A stretch of 64,000 nucleotides of DNA from Takakia lepidozioides (Eukaryota; Streptophyta; Takakiopsida; Takakiales; Takakiaceae), in NCBI GenBank assembly GCA_030704615.1, contig CM060734.1:32380042-32444041 (forward strand), in the 5' to 3' direction. The translations under genes were made by a program, and so were the position numbers. Under the pieces are notes generated by a model. The model was not told the DNA's origin. It was given only the letters and a program-made list of their open reading frames with translations, and ran no database searches. Shown here one piece after another: positions 37,435 to 48,821 of this stretch. Within the stretch, counting starts at the first letter, position 1. Each line of letters opens with the position of its first letter.

Positions 37435-37782
37435 TGATACGAAAATGGTGAAAAGAGGAGAAACCACTCTATCACGTTATATAATTCAAGCCAATGGCAC
37501 CTTTACTAAAGGACTCCACCATACAGACCTCACCCCACTCTCCATCTCAAGTACTAGAGCTATGGCGGCGAGAGAGGCCTCGGGAGGCTCGACTAGAAGA
37601 AGACGAGCATGCCTACGTCTCACGTGGAGATAACCTCCCCACGTCCCAAGTGGGGTTTGCCACCTTACTTGGCACATGGAACCAAATAAAGTCCCAATGT
37701 CAACAAAATACAAATATAAATGTATAATGTCCTAATTAGATAGAAATAATTATTTCTAACTAATCACAAACAAACCATGACA
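37435..37782 (-). repeat. 5' LTR of the Ty3 element, lacking its first 87 bp
   Basis: Matches 26689-27033 along its length (TGATACGRAAATGGTG through ACAAACAAACC). It ends CATGACA at the element boundary where the 3' LTR continues with GCTGTCGTGCACC. No obvious initiator-Met primer binding site follows it. Confidence 0.75.
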
Positions 37783-37786
37783 AATC
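37783..37786. repeat. Right target duplication AATC of the Ty3 element
   Basis: Pairs with 26598-26601. Confidence 0.55.
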
Positions 37787-38544
37787 ATAAGATAAAAAAG
37801 TTTGTGGAAATTAGAAACCATTCTTTTTTTACTTGTGGGAAAAACATCAGAACACCCTGGAAAGATTTTTGAAGACAGTAGGTAAGACGAAGTTGATATG
37901 GAAACTGCTGAATGTCAGACAGAGTGAGGCCCAGAATTGAGTGCGCTGCCGCACCCAATTTTTTGTAGCAGCCTTGGGTGAGTGAAATGTCCATTTGTGA
38001 AATGGAAAATCCGGTTTTTATTTGAATGTCATAGCAGGAACAGTTGTACCAATTTGAGTGTGGTGGCGCACTCAGTTTCTGCCTCCAAAATGAAGCACAC
38101 AATGTGGAAGAGGAAGTGACAGAGGAGCCATTGATTGAGTAGAGTTGAAATGCCTGCAATGTACATGATTTCATAGATGTCCTGAAAGGTGTCCAAAAAA
38201 TGAGTGCGCCACCGCACTCAATTAGGAAAGCAGGGTTAGGTATGTTGTTTTGGAGAATTGTTGTTCGTCTGTTCCGATCCTTTGTCAGTCTCGAAACCAA
38301 TTCTGGTAGATGCAAGATCGTGAAAATGTAGTTGTAGAATGACGGAAAGGCTGTGATTGTGGGGGTGCAGGGGAGGAAAAGTAAAGGATTGCAGCCTAAG
38401 AAGCAGCAACAGCAGCAATAGCAGGTGGCAGTGAGTGAAAAGTTTGTTGAAGAAGACGATCATTTCTACGAAGAGTGAGCGGCAAAGGTCCTCGTCAATT
38501 CCGCGCAGGTGATCAAGTCTATGTAGGTACCTAGACGCAAGATT
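37787..38544. other. Flank between Ty3 insertion and next exon, with three palindromes
   Basis: Probable intron sequence of the split plant gene. Palindromes of the ACTGAGTGCG family lie near 37935, 38054 and 38197, with the same spacing style as at 25.8-26.6 kb. No domain was recognised. Confidence 0.5.
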
Positions 38545-38791
38545 ATGATCTCTCTTTGCCGCCTAATATCAATGCCAATCGTTCGACCAGCCCTGACGGG
38601 GGATGTCTCCAAGTTGGAGCAAGATTTTAGTCATGGATATATAAAGGGTTCTCCGGTGTTTTACGTGTCCTTATGCGATGCCAGTGGAAATGGGGTCTTG
38701 GTGGACAAGTCAATTGTGAATAGCTGGGATCCAATATGGTGAGAAGTAAACGAGGAGTTCGAGGCCCAGATTTCGAAGAGACTGTCCACAC
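38545..38791 (+). pseudogene. Exon of the split ParB/methyltransferase-like gene, left of the hAT-like insertion
   Basis: Plus-strand frame with RPALTGDVSKLEQDFSHGY, GSPVFYVSLCD and SIVNSWDPIW, a TGA stop at 38740-38742, and then EVNEEFEAQISKRLST, where the transposon breaks it. The frame resumes without shift at 56062 once the transposon and one GTCCACAC copy are left out. The exon start is uncertain; the shown start is the first ATG in frame. The family was not named with certainty. Confidence 0.55.
38784..38791. repeat. Left 8-bp target duplication GTCCACAC of the hAT-like element
   Basis: GTCCACAC here and at 56054-56061 directly flank the element. Eight base pairs is the hallmark of hAT transposition. 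Confidence 0.85.
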
Positions 38792-38830
38792 CCTAGTTAT
38801 CATTCTTGACGTGACGTGGCGCTGATATGT
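38792..38830. repeat. Left terminal inverted repeat of the hAT-like element
   Basis: Starts CCTAGTTATCA, followed by GACGTGACGTGG; pairs with 56015-56053. Confidence 0.6.
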
Positions 38831-39032
38831 CGGCCGTCACGTCCGACGTGCATCACGTCACGTCGAATCCGGACGTTTATCCACGTAATTTTTTTTACAT
38901 TTGACTTTTACGTACTTCTATCCTTTGTAATGACATGGCAGCCACGGTGTAAAACAGATGTAGCCAATTATTAATATTTATTAATTTTTTAAAAAAAATG
39001 AATCCGCCTATAATTTATTATTTTTAATAAAA

Positions 39033-39592
39033 GCGACCGCCCATATTGGCGGTCGCTTGTAATTTAATATTTTGTTAAATTAAGCGACCGCCAGTATTGG
39101 CGGTCGCTGGTAATTTATTTATTTTTAAATGAAGCGACCGCCCATATTGGCAGTCGCCCGTAATTTGTTTATTTTTAAATGAAATGACCGCCGAAATTGG
39201 CGGTCGTCCGTAATTTATTTATTTATAAATGAAGCGACCGCCGAAATTGGCGGTCGCCGTAATTTATTTATTTATAAATGAAGCGACCGCCCATATTGGC
39301 GATCACCCGGAATTTATTTATTTATAAATGAAGCGACCGCCCATATTGACGGTCGCCCGTAATTTATTTATTTTTAAATGAAGCGACCGCCCAAATTGGC
39401 GGTCGTCCGTAATTTATTTATTTTTAAATGAAGCGACCGCCCATATTTGCAGTCGCCCGTAATTTATTTATTTTTAAATGAAGCGACCGCCCATATTGGC
39501 GGTCGCCCGTAATTTATTTATTTTTAAATGAAGCGACCGCCCATATTGGCGGTCGCTTGTATTTTATTACATTTTAAAATAAGCGGTCGCGT
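39033..39592. repeat. Palindrome array 1 (GCGACCGCC...GGCGGTCGC), about ten units
   Basis: Each unit is a 9-bp arm GCGACCGCC, a 6-nt centre (mostly CATATT) and the complementary arm, joined by an AT-rich linker of the type GTAATTTATTTATTTTTAAA. Period about 59 bp. Lies between the left element end and the kinase promoter. Some arms show single changes (GCAGTCGCC, GGCGATCAC). Confidence 0.95.
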
Positions 39593-39868
39593 GTTTTTTT
39601 TTTTCTTAGAAATCCAGGGACCCGCCGTGTGGCGTTTTGTTTTTTATTTTTAATCATGAAGCGGCGCCTCGGCCAGCCACGTGGCGAGGTGCCACGGATC
39701 AGGAAAAAAGAAACAAATGGGATGGGGGGAGGTGGTTTTGAACCCTTGACCTCTCCCATGTGGGTGCGACTGGCCAGTCGCACCGCGCTGACACGTGGCG
39801 AGGCGCCACTGGCCTGTCGCGCCTTTTCAAGCATAATGCCATTTTTTTGTGGGGGGGGGGGTGGGCAC

Positions 39869-39878
39869 CTATATAAAC
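39869..39878 (+). promoter_or_regulatory. TATA box of the kinase-like gene
   Basis: CTATATAAAC after a G-run (GGGGGGGGGG) and before a C-run; about 320 bp upstream of the ATG at 40196. The same G-run plus TATATAA arrangement precedes the other two genes of the element. Confidence 0.55.
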
Positions 39879-40195
39879 CATTCCCCCCTCCTTTTCTGAT
39901 CACTTTTGCCCCTCTTGTGGTGTGGTTCCTTGGCATCCTGTAGTCCTTTCAGACTTCGTTGCTTGGCACTGCCAATGGGAGGTGCAAAGGTGATTATTTG
40001 GGGGGGGAGGTTTTGTCAGTTTTCTATTGGTCAGTCCCACACAATTGTTCACGGTACAATCATCGTATCACCATTTTGCCGTTTCCGGATCTCCGGCGGC
40101 CTGTTTTTTTGCAGAAAACTACGAAGACACCATCCACACGCGTTCATTGCCATTTTTCTGAGGTTTTGACCCTGTAGTGGGCAAAAATTTATACA

Positions 40196-41651
40196 ATGTC
40201 GGGGGTTGTGAATTCAAGTTCTGGGGCGGGATCGTCTGGGGGGCGGAGGAAGAGAAAACGTGCCCACGAGCGGGATAGCCAGGTCAACAAGCCAGACTAC
40301 CCGGGACCGGATACCTTGGATAGGGTGAAAGAAGTGGTAGCGGATTATTTCAATGGTAGGCACATGATGAGGCTGTAGAGTGCTTATGTTAGGCATGGAT
40401 GGAAGGGGTTTCAGATTTTCCAGCAAAATATGGAGAGGAAAATGACAAACGCTTTGGCGGGGGCTAAGTGGACGGTGGACAGGGACAAGCCGAAGTTCAA
40501 TCGGTGGATCCAAAGCAGGGCGAAAGACACCACGTGGAATTTGAGGCAGCTAATGAAGACATGGAAGGGTAGAACAACCGAGGGTCGAGTGTCATCCGCC
40601 GAAGCCGAGTTAATGTGGTGTGTTGAGTATTGGGCTTGCTCGGCAAGTCAGAATTCACATCGTCGGATTAGGGTTGTCCCTTGGAAGGCAGGGTCATCGG
40701 GCGGGGGACACACAACTGGTCTTTATTACCTGAACTCTAGTGCAAAGGTGGTAGAGATTGGCCCTTACAAAGAAGGAGGGTATGCTAAGGTCCGTCACTA
40801 TAGGATTGTTGGCGATTCTAGAATACCGGAGCGTTGAGAGCTAGCGGGAAAAAAACCCAAGTCCAAAAATCCAGAAAATGCGTTGAGACAACATAATGAC
40901 GAGTGTTTGGCAGTGAAGTTCCAGCATCCGGGTGTTATCTCGTATTTTGCTGTGAATGCACGTGAGGTAGAGGGTTACACTCGCTGGTGGAATGGGGGGA
41001 CAATACGCAACATGATGAACCTTGAAAGAAAATAGAGCAACGATTCGGACAACAAGGTGATTTTAGAACAAAGGGAAACGGAAGCAGAGTTCCAGGAATG
41101 CGATCGCTTGATCGTTTCCGGAAAGTGCACAGTAAACTTGCATGGGCACTGGTGTGCATCATGGATGTTGTCCATAAGAACGGTGTCTTGCACAACAACT
41201 TATCCCCCGACAACATCTTGTTGCATTTTCCAAATGGCACCGAGGAGATCAAGATTGGGGTGTGTGATTGGGGCTTAGCCACCCCATTGGGCATACGCAA
41301 AGCCTCGTCGTACCAGTTTGAAAACCAAGACAAGCTGGACCGGGAACTCGCGAAAAGATGGTGGGTGAAAAAAGATATTGCATCGGTTTTCAATGCGAAT
41401 GTCACCCCCCCCCAGGACATGACGTCGGAGGCCTTTGCCGTTGGGAAGATGCGGTACGAATAAATGGCGGCGTTCATTATGATCAAAGTATATTCCAGGA
41501 CCAATTTACGGGAGGTTGTTGGCATTCAATGCTACAAAGGTTGTACGACAACAACAAGAATGAGATAATCACATTAGCCTCTGTAGTACTTCGGTTCATG
41601 GGCAAGCCATTCAATTGGCCTGAGCCGAAAGACATATATAGGACGGAGTAG
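40196..41651 (+). pseudogene. Protein kinase-like cargo gene
   Basis: ATG at 40196 opens a Ser/Gly-rich basic N-terminus (GGRRKRKRAHERDSQ). A middle region follows with WNLRQLMKTWKGRTTEGR and no known domain. The kinase lobe shows a glycine-loop-like segment (IGPYKEGGYAKVRHYRI), FQHPGVISYFAV and WWNGGTIRNMM at the hinge. The catalytic loop is HNNLSPDNILL with Asn where the catalytic Asp of HRD belongs. The metal-binding segment is IGVCDWGLA, and the frame ends WPEPKDIYRTE. In-frame stops at 40376, 40835 and 41033, and frameshifts near 41098 and 41440, break it. It may have been a Ser/Thr kinase of the element; the D-to-N change would abolish phosphotransfer. No introns are evident. Confidence 0.7.
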
Positions 41652-41729
41652 ACTATAGTCTCATAGATTTAACATTTCTGGCGGTACAATGGTTCTTTTA
41701 TGAAGACATAACTCAATTTTGATCGTGAA

Positions 41730-43310
41730 TGTAATAAATAAAGTCACATTGTAAATACTACATTGCATATGCTCGACCCTGACACCTGTCATCGCAACAT
41801 AAATGGTTTGTGTATTGGCTCACTGTTTATATTTGTACTGTTCCAAGGTTTCGGATAGGGTTATGAGAAAACGATGTATTATTTCCGTAGGAGTTAGACA
41901 ACAAGCGTCTTCTCTCATTCAACTGTGCGACACTACCATGAGAGGCATGGATCGAAAAGTAATAGGTGCACATGCGACCTCCGAACGTTTGATACTAGGT
42001 CTCTACTTAAACGTGCGGAGGTCGCATGTACGCCTATTACTTTTTTATCCATGCCACTTATGGTAGTATCGCACAGTTGAATGAGATATAGAACGTTTGT
42101 TGTCCAACTCCTATGGATCCAATATATCATTTTCTCAGTACCCTGTCAGAAACATTGAAACATTCGCAGTTACAAACAGTGCCACAATACACGGCCGGTT
42201 TTGTTGAAATGACATTTGTGAGGTTCGAGCATATGCAATTTATTATTTACAACAAAATTTTATTTACTCGGGGGACCGGTACTGCTGTTGGAGCGCAACT
42301 GATGGTGCGAGTTCTCTATTGATTGGAGCTGTCACAACCAATGTCAACAATCATATTTACGGTAAGGTGTTTCATGCTATTGTTGTTCCTCTAGCTGAAT
42401 TTTGTAGTACTCTTTTTGCTATTTCCATGTCAACGTCCTCTGAGACTATCATGTTCAAACGGACGTATCAGCCACCACGACCAGCTTGCAGGCTGCAGCC
42501 ATGGCCCACCATAAATTGAATGAATTGGAGATTTTGTGCGAAGTTCCTGGTTTCATGTCCGTGGTGGCTGATACGGAATTTGGAATATGGCAGTCGCAGT
42601 GGACCTGATGTTGTTGGCATGGGAGTAGCAAAACGATTCCTAAATAATTCTGCTATATGAACATCGGCAGTATGAAACACCTTGCAGTACATATGATTCT
42701 TGATATTGTTTGCACGGATTATTTGTGTTTGTGCTTTCAAGTGGCGAATATTTCCGCCATGGTGCGGAAGACGTGCATTGGCCACATTAAACGGTTCATG
42801 TGATACCATTTCACAAATGTATCACATCGCATTTGTGAAAATGTATCACATGAACCGTTCTATGTGGCCTACGTGAGTCTTCGATGGGTACGAGATCAAT
42901 GTGGCCTACGAGATCTGCTTCCACCAACAAACATGTGATCATTTCAGAAGCGCTAGAGGTTCTTCATCCAGATGTTCAACATGCTGAGGTCTTCTGTAAT
43001 GTCTCTTGCTTCGTAATGAGGTACTTCTCCAACTCTTATTTTTCCAATGTTAATATCTTTCATCAGGAACATATCCACACATGCGTATATAACTTAAAAA
43101 ACCAAATGACCATCAAAACTGGAAGCTGGGGATGAGGCTTATAAAAGTTAAGATGGTCATTTGTTTTTTAAGGATTTCTGCACACATATGTGGATCTGTT
43201 CCAGGTGGAGAATATTAACATATTAGATGAAGTGGACATGGAGAAGCACCGCATTACGAGGCATGAGACACTACAAAAAGAGCTTCAAATGGCATACCAT
43301 ATAACAGGTC
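41730..43310. repeat. Four consecutive imperfect inverted duplications
   Basis: Pair 1: arms about 41730-41988 and 42011-42275 (for example GCATATGCTCGACCCTGACA against the complement of TGTGAGGTTCGAGCATATGC). Pair 2: about 42335-42486 and 42556-42710 (AAGGTGTTTCATRCT, TATCAGCCACCACG). Pair 3: 42781-42819 and 42830-42868, almost perfect, 39-bp arms. Pair 4: about 42960-43112 and 43153-43310 (GATGGTCATTTG, GATATTAACATT). Each has its own centre and unrelated sequence. Arms differ by roughly 5-25 percent by eye. Confidence 0.85.
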
Positions 43311-43315
43311 CCAGT

Positions 43316-45690
43316 ATAATCAAAGACGAAACCCCATTCATTCAATGGGCGATTGAATGGTTGCCCATCCAAATGATTTTCGTTTGCTTTCAATCTTTGC
43401 CATTATGTTCAACATACCATGTATCAGGTCCCGGACTAATATCAGATCAATCGAAATTCATGCGATGGCTCAACGGATGGTTGGCCATCAAAATGATTTT
43501 GTTTCGTTTTGAGACTTGGCCACTATGTTCAATGTGCCATGTAAGAGGCCCCAGAGTAATATGAGATCAATCGAAATTCGTTCAATGGGCCAACGGATGG
43601 TTGCCCATCCAAATGATTTTCGTTCGCTTTGAAACTTGGCCAGTGTGTTCAATGTACCCTCTGATACGTCCCACTGTAATACGAGATCAATCAAAAATTG
43701 TTTGATTGTCCAATGAGGCGTTCACTTGACATCTGGTTTTTGTTCAATGCGAAAAAGAAATCCTGCAATGCGTGCACGTCTATTGCACCCATTGAACAGA
43801 TGTGGTTGAAACCCCTCTTTTGCCCGCATGTGCTTGAACATGTGCAGAGACACAACAGACGAATAAATCATTTGCCTCCCCATCGACGCACTCCCCCCTC
43901 AAGCCATTCCACAATTTAATTGAATTTACATTAATTTTAAGCCAATAAATAGGTTTGCACTGCCTTTCAGTGGGGGTTTCTGGCACGTATCGATTTTGTT
44001 TTTGGCTCAATTTTGTTATGCGGCTTCCAGCATCCCACAGCTACTCCCCCGCCAAAATTCGGACCAATAAAAAATGCCACAAAAAAAAAGTGTTCGCTTC
44101 GCTCACTATTGCAAAACTCTCTATGAAGAATGCATGAAGTAGAACACAAATCAAGTTTGTAATGCAAAACAGGGAAGAAACTGTCGTTTTGGGTCCAAAT
44201 GAATTTTGATCGCTCCCAAAATTGGCACGCACGTTGCATATGGCTACATTACACGCCCCATTAAAAAACGGAATGAAAAAAAAACCGTGAGCACGCGAAA
44301 CACAGTCCAACAGACCCCAAAGCAATAGCAGCTCCAACAGAATACGTTCAACGGATGAACGGATGGTTGCCCATCCAAATCATTTTTGTTAGCTTCCAAA
44401 CTTTGCCAGCACGTTCCATACACCCTCTCACAGGTCCCGGACTAATATCAGATCAATCGAAATTCATTCGATGGCTCAACGGATGGTTGGCCATCGAAAT
44501 GATTTTGGTTCGCTTTGAGACTTGGCCACTATGTTCAATGTGCCATGTAAGAGGCCCCAGAGTAATATGAGATCAATCGAAATTTGTTCAATGGGCCAAC
44601 GGATGGTTGCCCATCCAAATGATTTTCGTTCGCTTTGAAACTTGGCCAGTGTGTTCAATTTACCCTCTGATACGTCCCACTGTAATACGAGATCAATCGA
44701 AAATCGTTCGATTGTCCAATGAGGCGTTCACTTGTCATCTGGTTTTTGTTCAATGTGAAAAAAAAATCCTGCAATGCGTGCACGACTATTGCACCCATTG
44801 AACGGATGTGGTTGAAACCCCTCTTTTGCCCGCATGTGCTTGAACACGTGTGCAACACATGTGCGAAGACACAACAGACGAATATATCATTTGCCTCCCC
44901 CTCAAGCCATTCCACAATTTAATTGAATTTAAATTTATTTTAAGCCAATAAATAGGTTTGCACTGCCTTTCAGTGGGGGTTTATGGCACGTATCGATTTT
45001 TTTTTGGCTCAATTTGTTCTGTGGCTTCCAGCATCCCACGGCTACTCCCCCGCCAAAATTTGGACCAATAAAAAAATGCCCAAAAAAAAAGTGTTATCTT
45101 CGCTCATTATTGCAAAACTCTCTATGAAGAGTGCATGAAGTAGAACACAAATCAAGTTTGGAGTGCAGAACAGGGAAGAAACTGTCGTTTTGGGTCCAAA
45201 TGAATTTTGATCGCTCCCAAATTTAGCACGCACGTTGCATATGGCTACATTACATGCCCCATTCAAAACGGAATGAAAAAAAAACCGTGAGCACGCGAAA
45301 CACAGTCCAACAGGTCCCAAAGCAATAGCAGCTCCAACAGAATACATTCAACGGGTGAACGGATGGTTGCCCATCCAAATCATTTTTATTAGCTTCCAAA
45401 CTTTGTCAGCACGTTCCAGACACCCTCTCACAGGTCCCGAACTAATATCAGATCAATCGAAATTCATTCGATGGCTCAACGGATGGTTGGCCATCGAAAT
45501 GATTTTGGTTCGCTTTGAGACTTGGCCACTATGTTCAATGTGCCATGTAAGAGGCCCCAGAATAATATGAGATCATTCGTTTAATGGGCCAACGGATGGT
45601 TGCCCATCCAAATGATTTTCGTTCGCTTTGAAACTTGGCCAGTGTGTTCAATTTACCCTCTGATACGTCCCAGTGTAATATGAGATCAAT
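43316..45690. repeat. Higher-order tandem repeat, about 1 kb period with 120-bp monomers
   Basis: Three groups of three monomers of about 118-120 bp, marked by CAACGGATGGTTGCCCATCC and GTTCGCTTTGARACTTGGCC, start near 43330, 44340 and 45345. Between groups lies a 650-bp shared block (GAGGCGTTCACTTGTCATCT to CAGCAATAG-like words). The last group is incomplete on the right. The 650-bp block also occurs, rearranged, at 7.1-7.8 kb outside the element. Confidence 0.85.
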
Positions 45691-46145
45691 CAAAATTATT
45701 TTGTGCTTTGAGAACTTTGTGGGTATGTTCGTAGAAAGATCATAGATTTTGCGAAATGATTATGAAATACGCAGGGACCAGGCGAAATTTGTTTTGAAGA
45801 GGACCGTTCGTAACTCGTTATAACTTATTTGTTAACATCAATTTTCCTTGTTCTCCAGCTTTCGGAGTTCATTGCAAATACCCATATACACGTCATGACC
45901 AAATATGACACCATTGTAAATTTGTTTAAAGGGTGAACTACTTCTTCCCCATCACACGAGTGTAAATGTGAAGAAAACGCTGCTCATGCAATTGAAATTG
46001 GCAGGTGCCGCACATGTGCATTGTGTATTAACAAAATTGGTGATATACAAACTTGGCGGAATGCCATCATTGTGTTTTCCAACAATATTCAAGGTACAAC
46101 AAAAATACATATTGTATATGTACTATGCTGCCAGTCATTCAAAGC
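45691..46145. other. Spacer without recognised gene
   Basis: AT-rich sequence between the higher-order repeat and the 3' end of the RING gene. It may hold the RING gene 3' UTR. No poly-A signal was chosen. Confidence 0.3.
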
Positions 46146-48421
46146 CTAGTCGTCACTGTCTGATGATGTGGAATTTGATGCTGTGGCCTGATTTGCACTG
46201 CCAATTGCCAGAGCTTGCAACCGTGATCTCGTGGTCAATAAGGGGCCCAATGGCATGTGATCAATTCTGGCCTGCATCCGCCTACTTCGCGGCGAAAGTT
46301 TACTTTCTTCTTCACTCTCACGACGTAGCGGAGGTGGATCGAGAACAAGTGCTCGAGCTGCATGCAAATCGGCAACGAGGCCGTCCACATCCGGCAATAC
46401 AGCCCCCGAAACACGATGATAACGGTCTGTCCATAATCGCATCTATTTCTCTACAACTGCCTTGATGGTACTTTTGAAACTTTCCATCTGCCTCTCGCGG
46501 GTCCTGTCCCTAATCATTGTGTCGTTTCGACGATAAGCCGCCTCGTACGCATCATTCATTCGGCGTTGACATATTATAGCATCTTCCAGTTCGGACAACA
46601 ACAAATGTCTCCCAATCGGTTGTCGGTCATACAATTCGTTCTCCTCCGGCACCCATGGAAGCTGTGGGAGCCGGATAAACCTGGACCTTCTTTGACTCCA
46701 ATGCCCTCCCAGATTGCGGCAAAACTGCTCTCTCTCCCACCAATCTCGAATACCTTTCGCACGTATGGTTATCTCCCAATCAGATGTGACCCAGAAATAC
46801 TGGGGATCTTTGATGTATGTCGGGTTTCCGGCATGTATGCCATGCATCTCTCTGTCTGCATCCCATACCAAGTTCTTGCCCCAATGCACACAATTCAGAA
46901 ATGTGTATGGTAGCCCATCCAATGGGAGGTTGTGTCGATTGTATTCAAAACCTATGGGCATCCGATCCTCCAAGCCCACCAGCTCATAGAAACGGCGATG
47001 GATTGGTGTACGACATTCTGGGCAAGCGCTCGTCCGCAAGGCTTGCGGGATAAGACATGTGAGGTGGAACATATGTCAACATGATCCAAGCACATGACAT
47101 CCCTTTGGGCCGTATGGATTCCTACACATCGAACAAATTGTGCCATCTGATATCCATGACGGCAAAACGCCTCATAGTATCTCCTCCCTCTGGGCCGGTT
47201 TGATGTGGCTGGTCATCTTTCTTGTGGTGTCCCACTCTTCTTCTATCTCCAATTCCCAATTTATGCTTCTGTTCGACCCCGAAATTCTGTGCTCACATCG
47301 ATCGAACATAGAATCCACATCTGCCCAATTGGTATACCCGACGAACACGCTTGATGCGATGCGAAGATCGTTATATCTTTGCATGTTGGCATAAATGCTA
47401 TCCACGCTACGGTTCGACATGCGTGCAACACGTTGCAAGCCTGACAGTGCCCGCTCTACCCGTGCTTATCTGGAGGCCAAATGGGTCGCCAATTGTACCT
47501 AATTCTCCCAATCGCCATTCAATGGGACTTATGCCTGAATCTCTAGCGTTTTGGACAAGCGCCATGCAGTTGCCATGGCAATGTCCCGCTCCTTTGTAAC
47601 GCGGTCGACATCTAATATCAGGTTTATCTCCGATTGAATGACGAGCATTCCCCGGTTTCCAGTACTGGTTCTTTTCTTTTCCTCCTTCTCTCACCCGTAA
47701 TTCGTTGTTCCTCAACCATGGTTTCATCGGCCACAGGGTCAAGGACGTCCTTAACTTCATGAATGATAAGATCAATACTGCGATCGGGCATCACAAACTC
47801 CGCGTCTATGTCAACGACGTTTGTTCGATCTTCATTGTGGACAACAGTGGCATGTCTTGCAATGTAGCTTCCAACTCGGCTATGCGCAGTGTTTGTCAGT
47901 CTAGTCGGTCCTGCAGGGTCCTGATTCGCTGGTCTGTTTCCGCCAGTTGTTCCTCTAACGTTGCAGCCGGTTGTATTCCGAACGTATCCGGGATGTACTC
48001 CAAATCGTATAGCAACCTTGCGTTCCTCCTACTAGCAGTTTGCCAATTCACTGGACGTAAGACTATGATCTCTACGTACAACATGGCTGCCAAGGTGTAC
48101 GGGATTTGACCCTTTAAGAGAGGTTGACCCCACAATGTGCAATGCACATCATTCGCCCTATGCTGGAAATGATCGTTCATGCAAGACTTGGACTCTGCGT
48201 AATTGTTTCGGGTTTGCACGTCATGCCTATTCAAAGGCCACAATCGATTGATGTGGTACCATTTCACGATTTTTTTGCATCTCGCCATCGGCCACCGGAA
48301 CATCCGCCCAGCCCTCTTCTGCTAGTATATTAGGGTCACCAAATACTTCCCAATTCAAGTCTTGCCTTGACCCTTTGATTTTCTTAGGGCGGTCCATGTT
48401 CATTGGGGTCATCTCTTCCAT
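46146..48421 (-). pseudogene. RING-H2 finger cargo gene with coiled coil
   Basis: Minus strand. ATG at 48421 (MEEMTPMNMDRPKKIKG). After a frameshift near 48300 comes a coiled coil (LEEQLAETDQRIRTLQDRLD at about 47900, continuing AELEATLQDM) and, after more frame changes near 47430, a helical region (DSIYANMQRYNDLRIASS). The RING is ICSMC, GPKGCHVLGSC, HMFHLTCL and SACPECRTP (46990-47130), matching a C3H2C3 RING-H2 with a TGA stop inside the central C-x-H. The C-terminus is acidic and ends SSDSDD. RING-H2 proteins are usually E3 ubiquitin ligases. The role in the element is unknown. Multiple stops make it non-functional. Confidence 0.65.
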
Positions 48422-48764
48422 GACGGTCGTCGTCCTGGCCCTCTGCCATTCTACAACAATCGGAGCAACACTAAACGAGGTTTTCTAAAAAGACAAAACT
48501 GTAAACCCTTCTCCCGTTAAGTAGATTTGAGTAGGTGTCAAAATACTTCCTAAAAGCTAATTTTGTAGAATAAAATGATCCGGGAAGCCAGAGGGGGGCC
48601 TATGGGAGCATTCTGCAATGACCTCATAGAAATCGTGGCAAAAAATACCCCCCACCCAACCAATGGCCTCCTTCTCCACGTGACTACGTGTCGTGGAATA
48701 ATGAAATGTCACGCATACAGAAGTTGTGTGGAGATGAAGTGAGGGGAGAATAAGCCTCCTTTGG

Positions 48765-48771
48765 CTTATAT
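48765..48771 (-). promoter_or_regulatory. TATA box of the RING-H2 gene
   Basis: ATATAAG on the minus strand after a G-run, about 345 bp upstream of the ATG at 48421, and just inside the edge of palindrome array 2. The following CCCCTCACTTC is shared with the box at 50526. Confidence 0.5.
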
Positions 48772-48821
48772 CCCCCCACGCCCTCATTTCTCGGGCCACG
48801 TGCAGGGCGAATCTTCTAGAA

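Larger units (their letters stand above)
26602..37782 (-). mobile_element. Ty3/Gypsy LTR retrotransposon carrying a DNA methyltransferase
   Basis: An 11.2 kb element read on the minus strand: 5' LTR at right, long repeat-rich leader, Gag with a CCHC knuckle, retropepsin-like protease, DNMT3-like cytosine methyltransferase, RT, RNase H, zinc-binding integrase, 3' LTR at left. The insertion is flanked by AATC (26598-26601 and 37783-37786). The RT-RNaseH block is inverted, and a piece of LTR about 87 bp long sits at the wrong end. Stops in most domains show it is dead. Integrase after RNase H and the PPT/LTR layout place it in Ty3/Gypsy. Ty3-type elements with built-in DNMTs have been reported in charophytes. 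Confidence 0.9.

Noticed and set aside
41880-42115. A simple MITE with terminal inverted repeats
   Set aside because: The inverted similarity continues far beyond this core on both sides (about 41730-42275), and similar pairs follow directly, so a single MITE does not explain it.
45968-46465. Plus-strand gene of 165 codons
   Set aside because: It overlaps the better supported minus-strand RING gene C-terminus and shows no domain.
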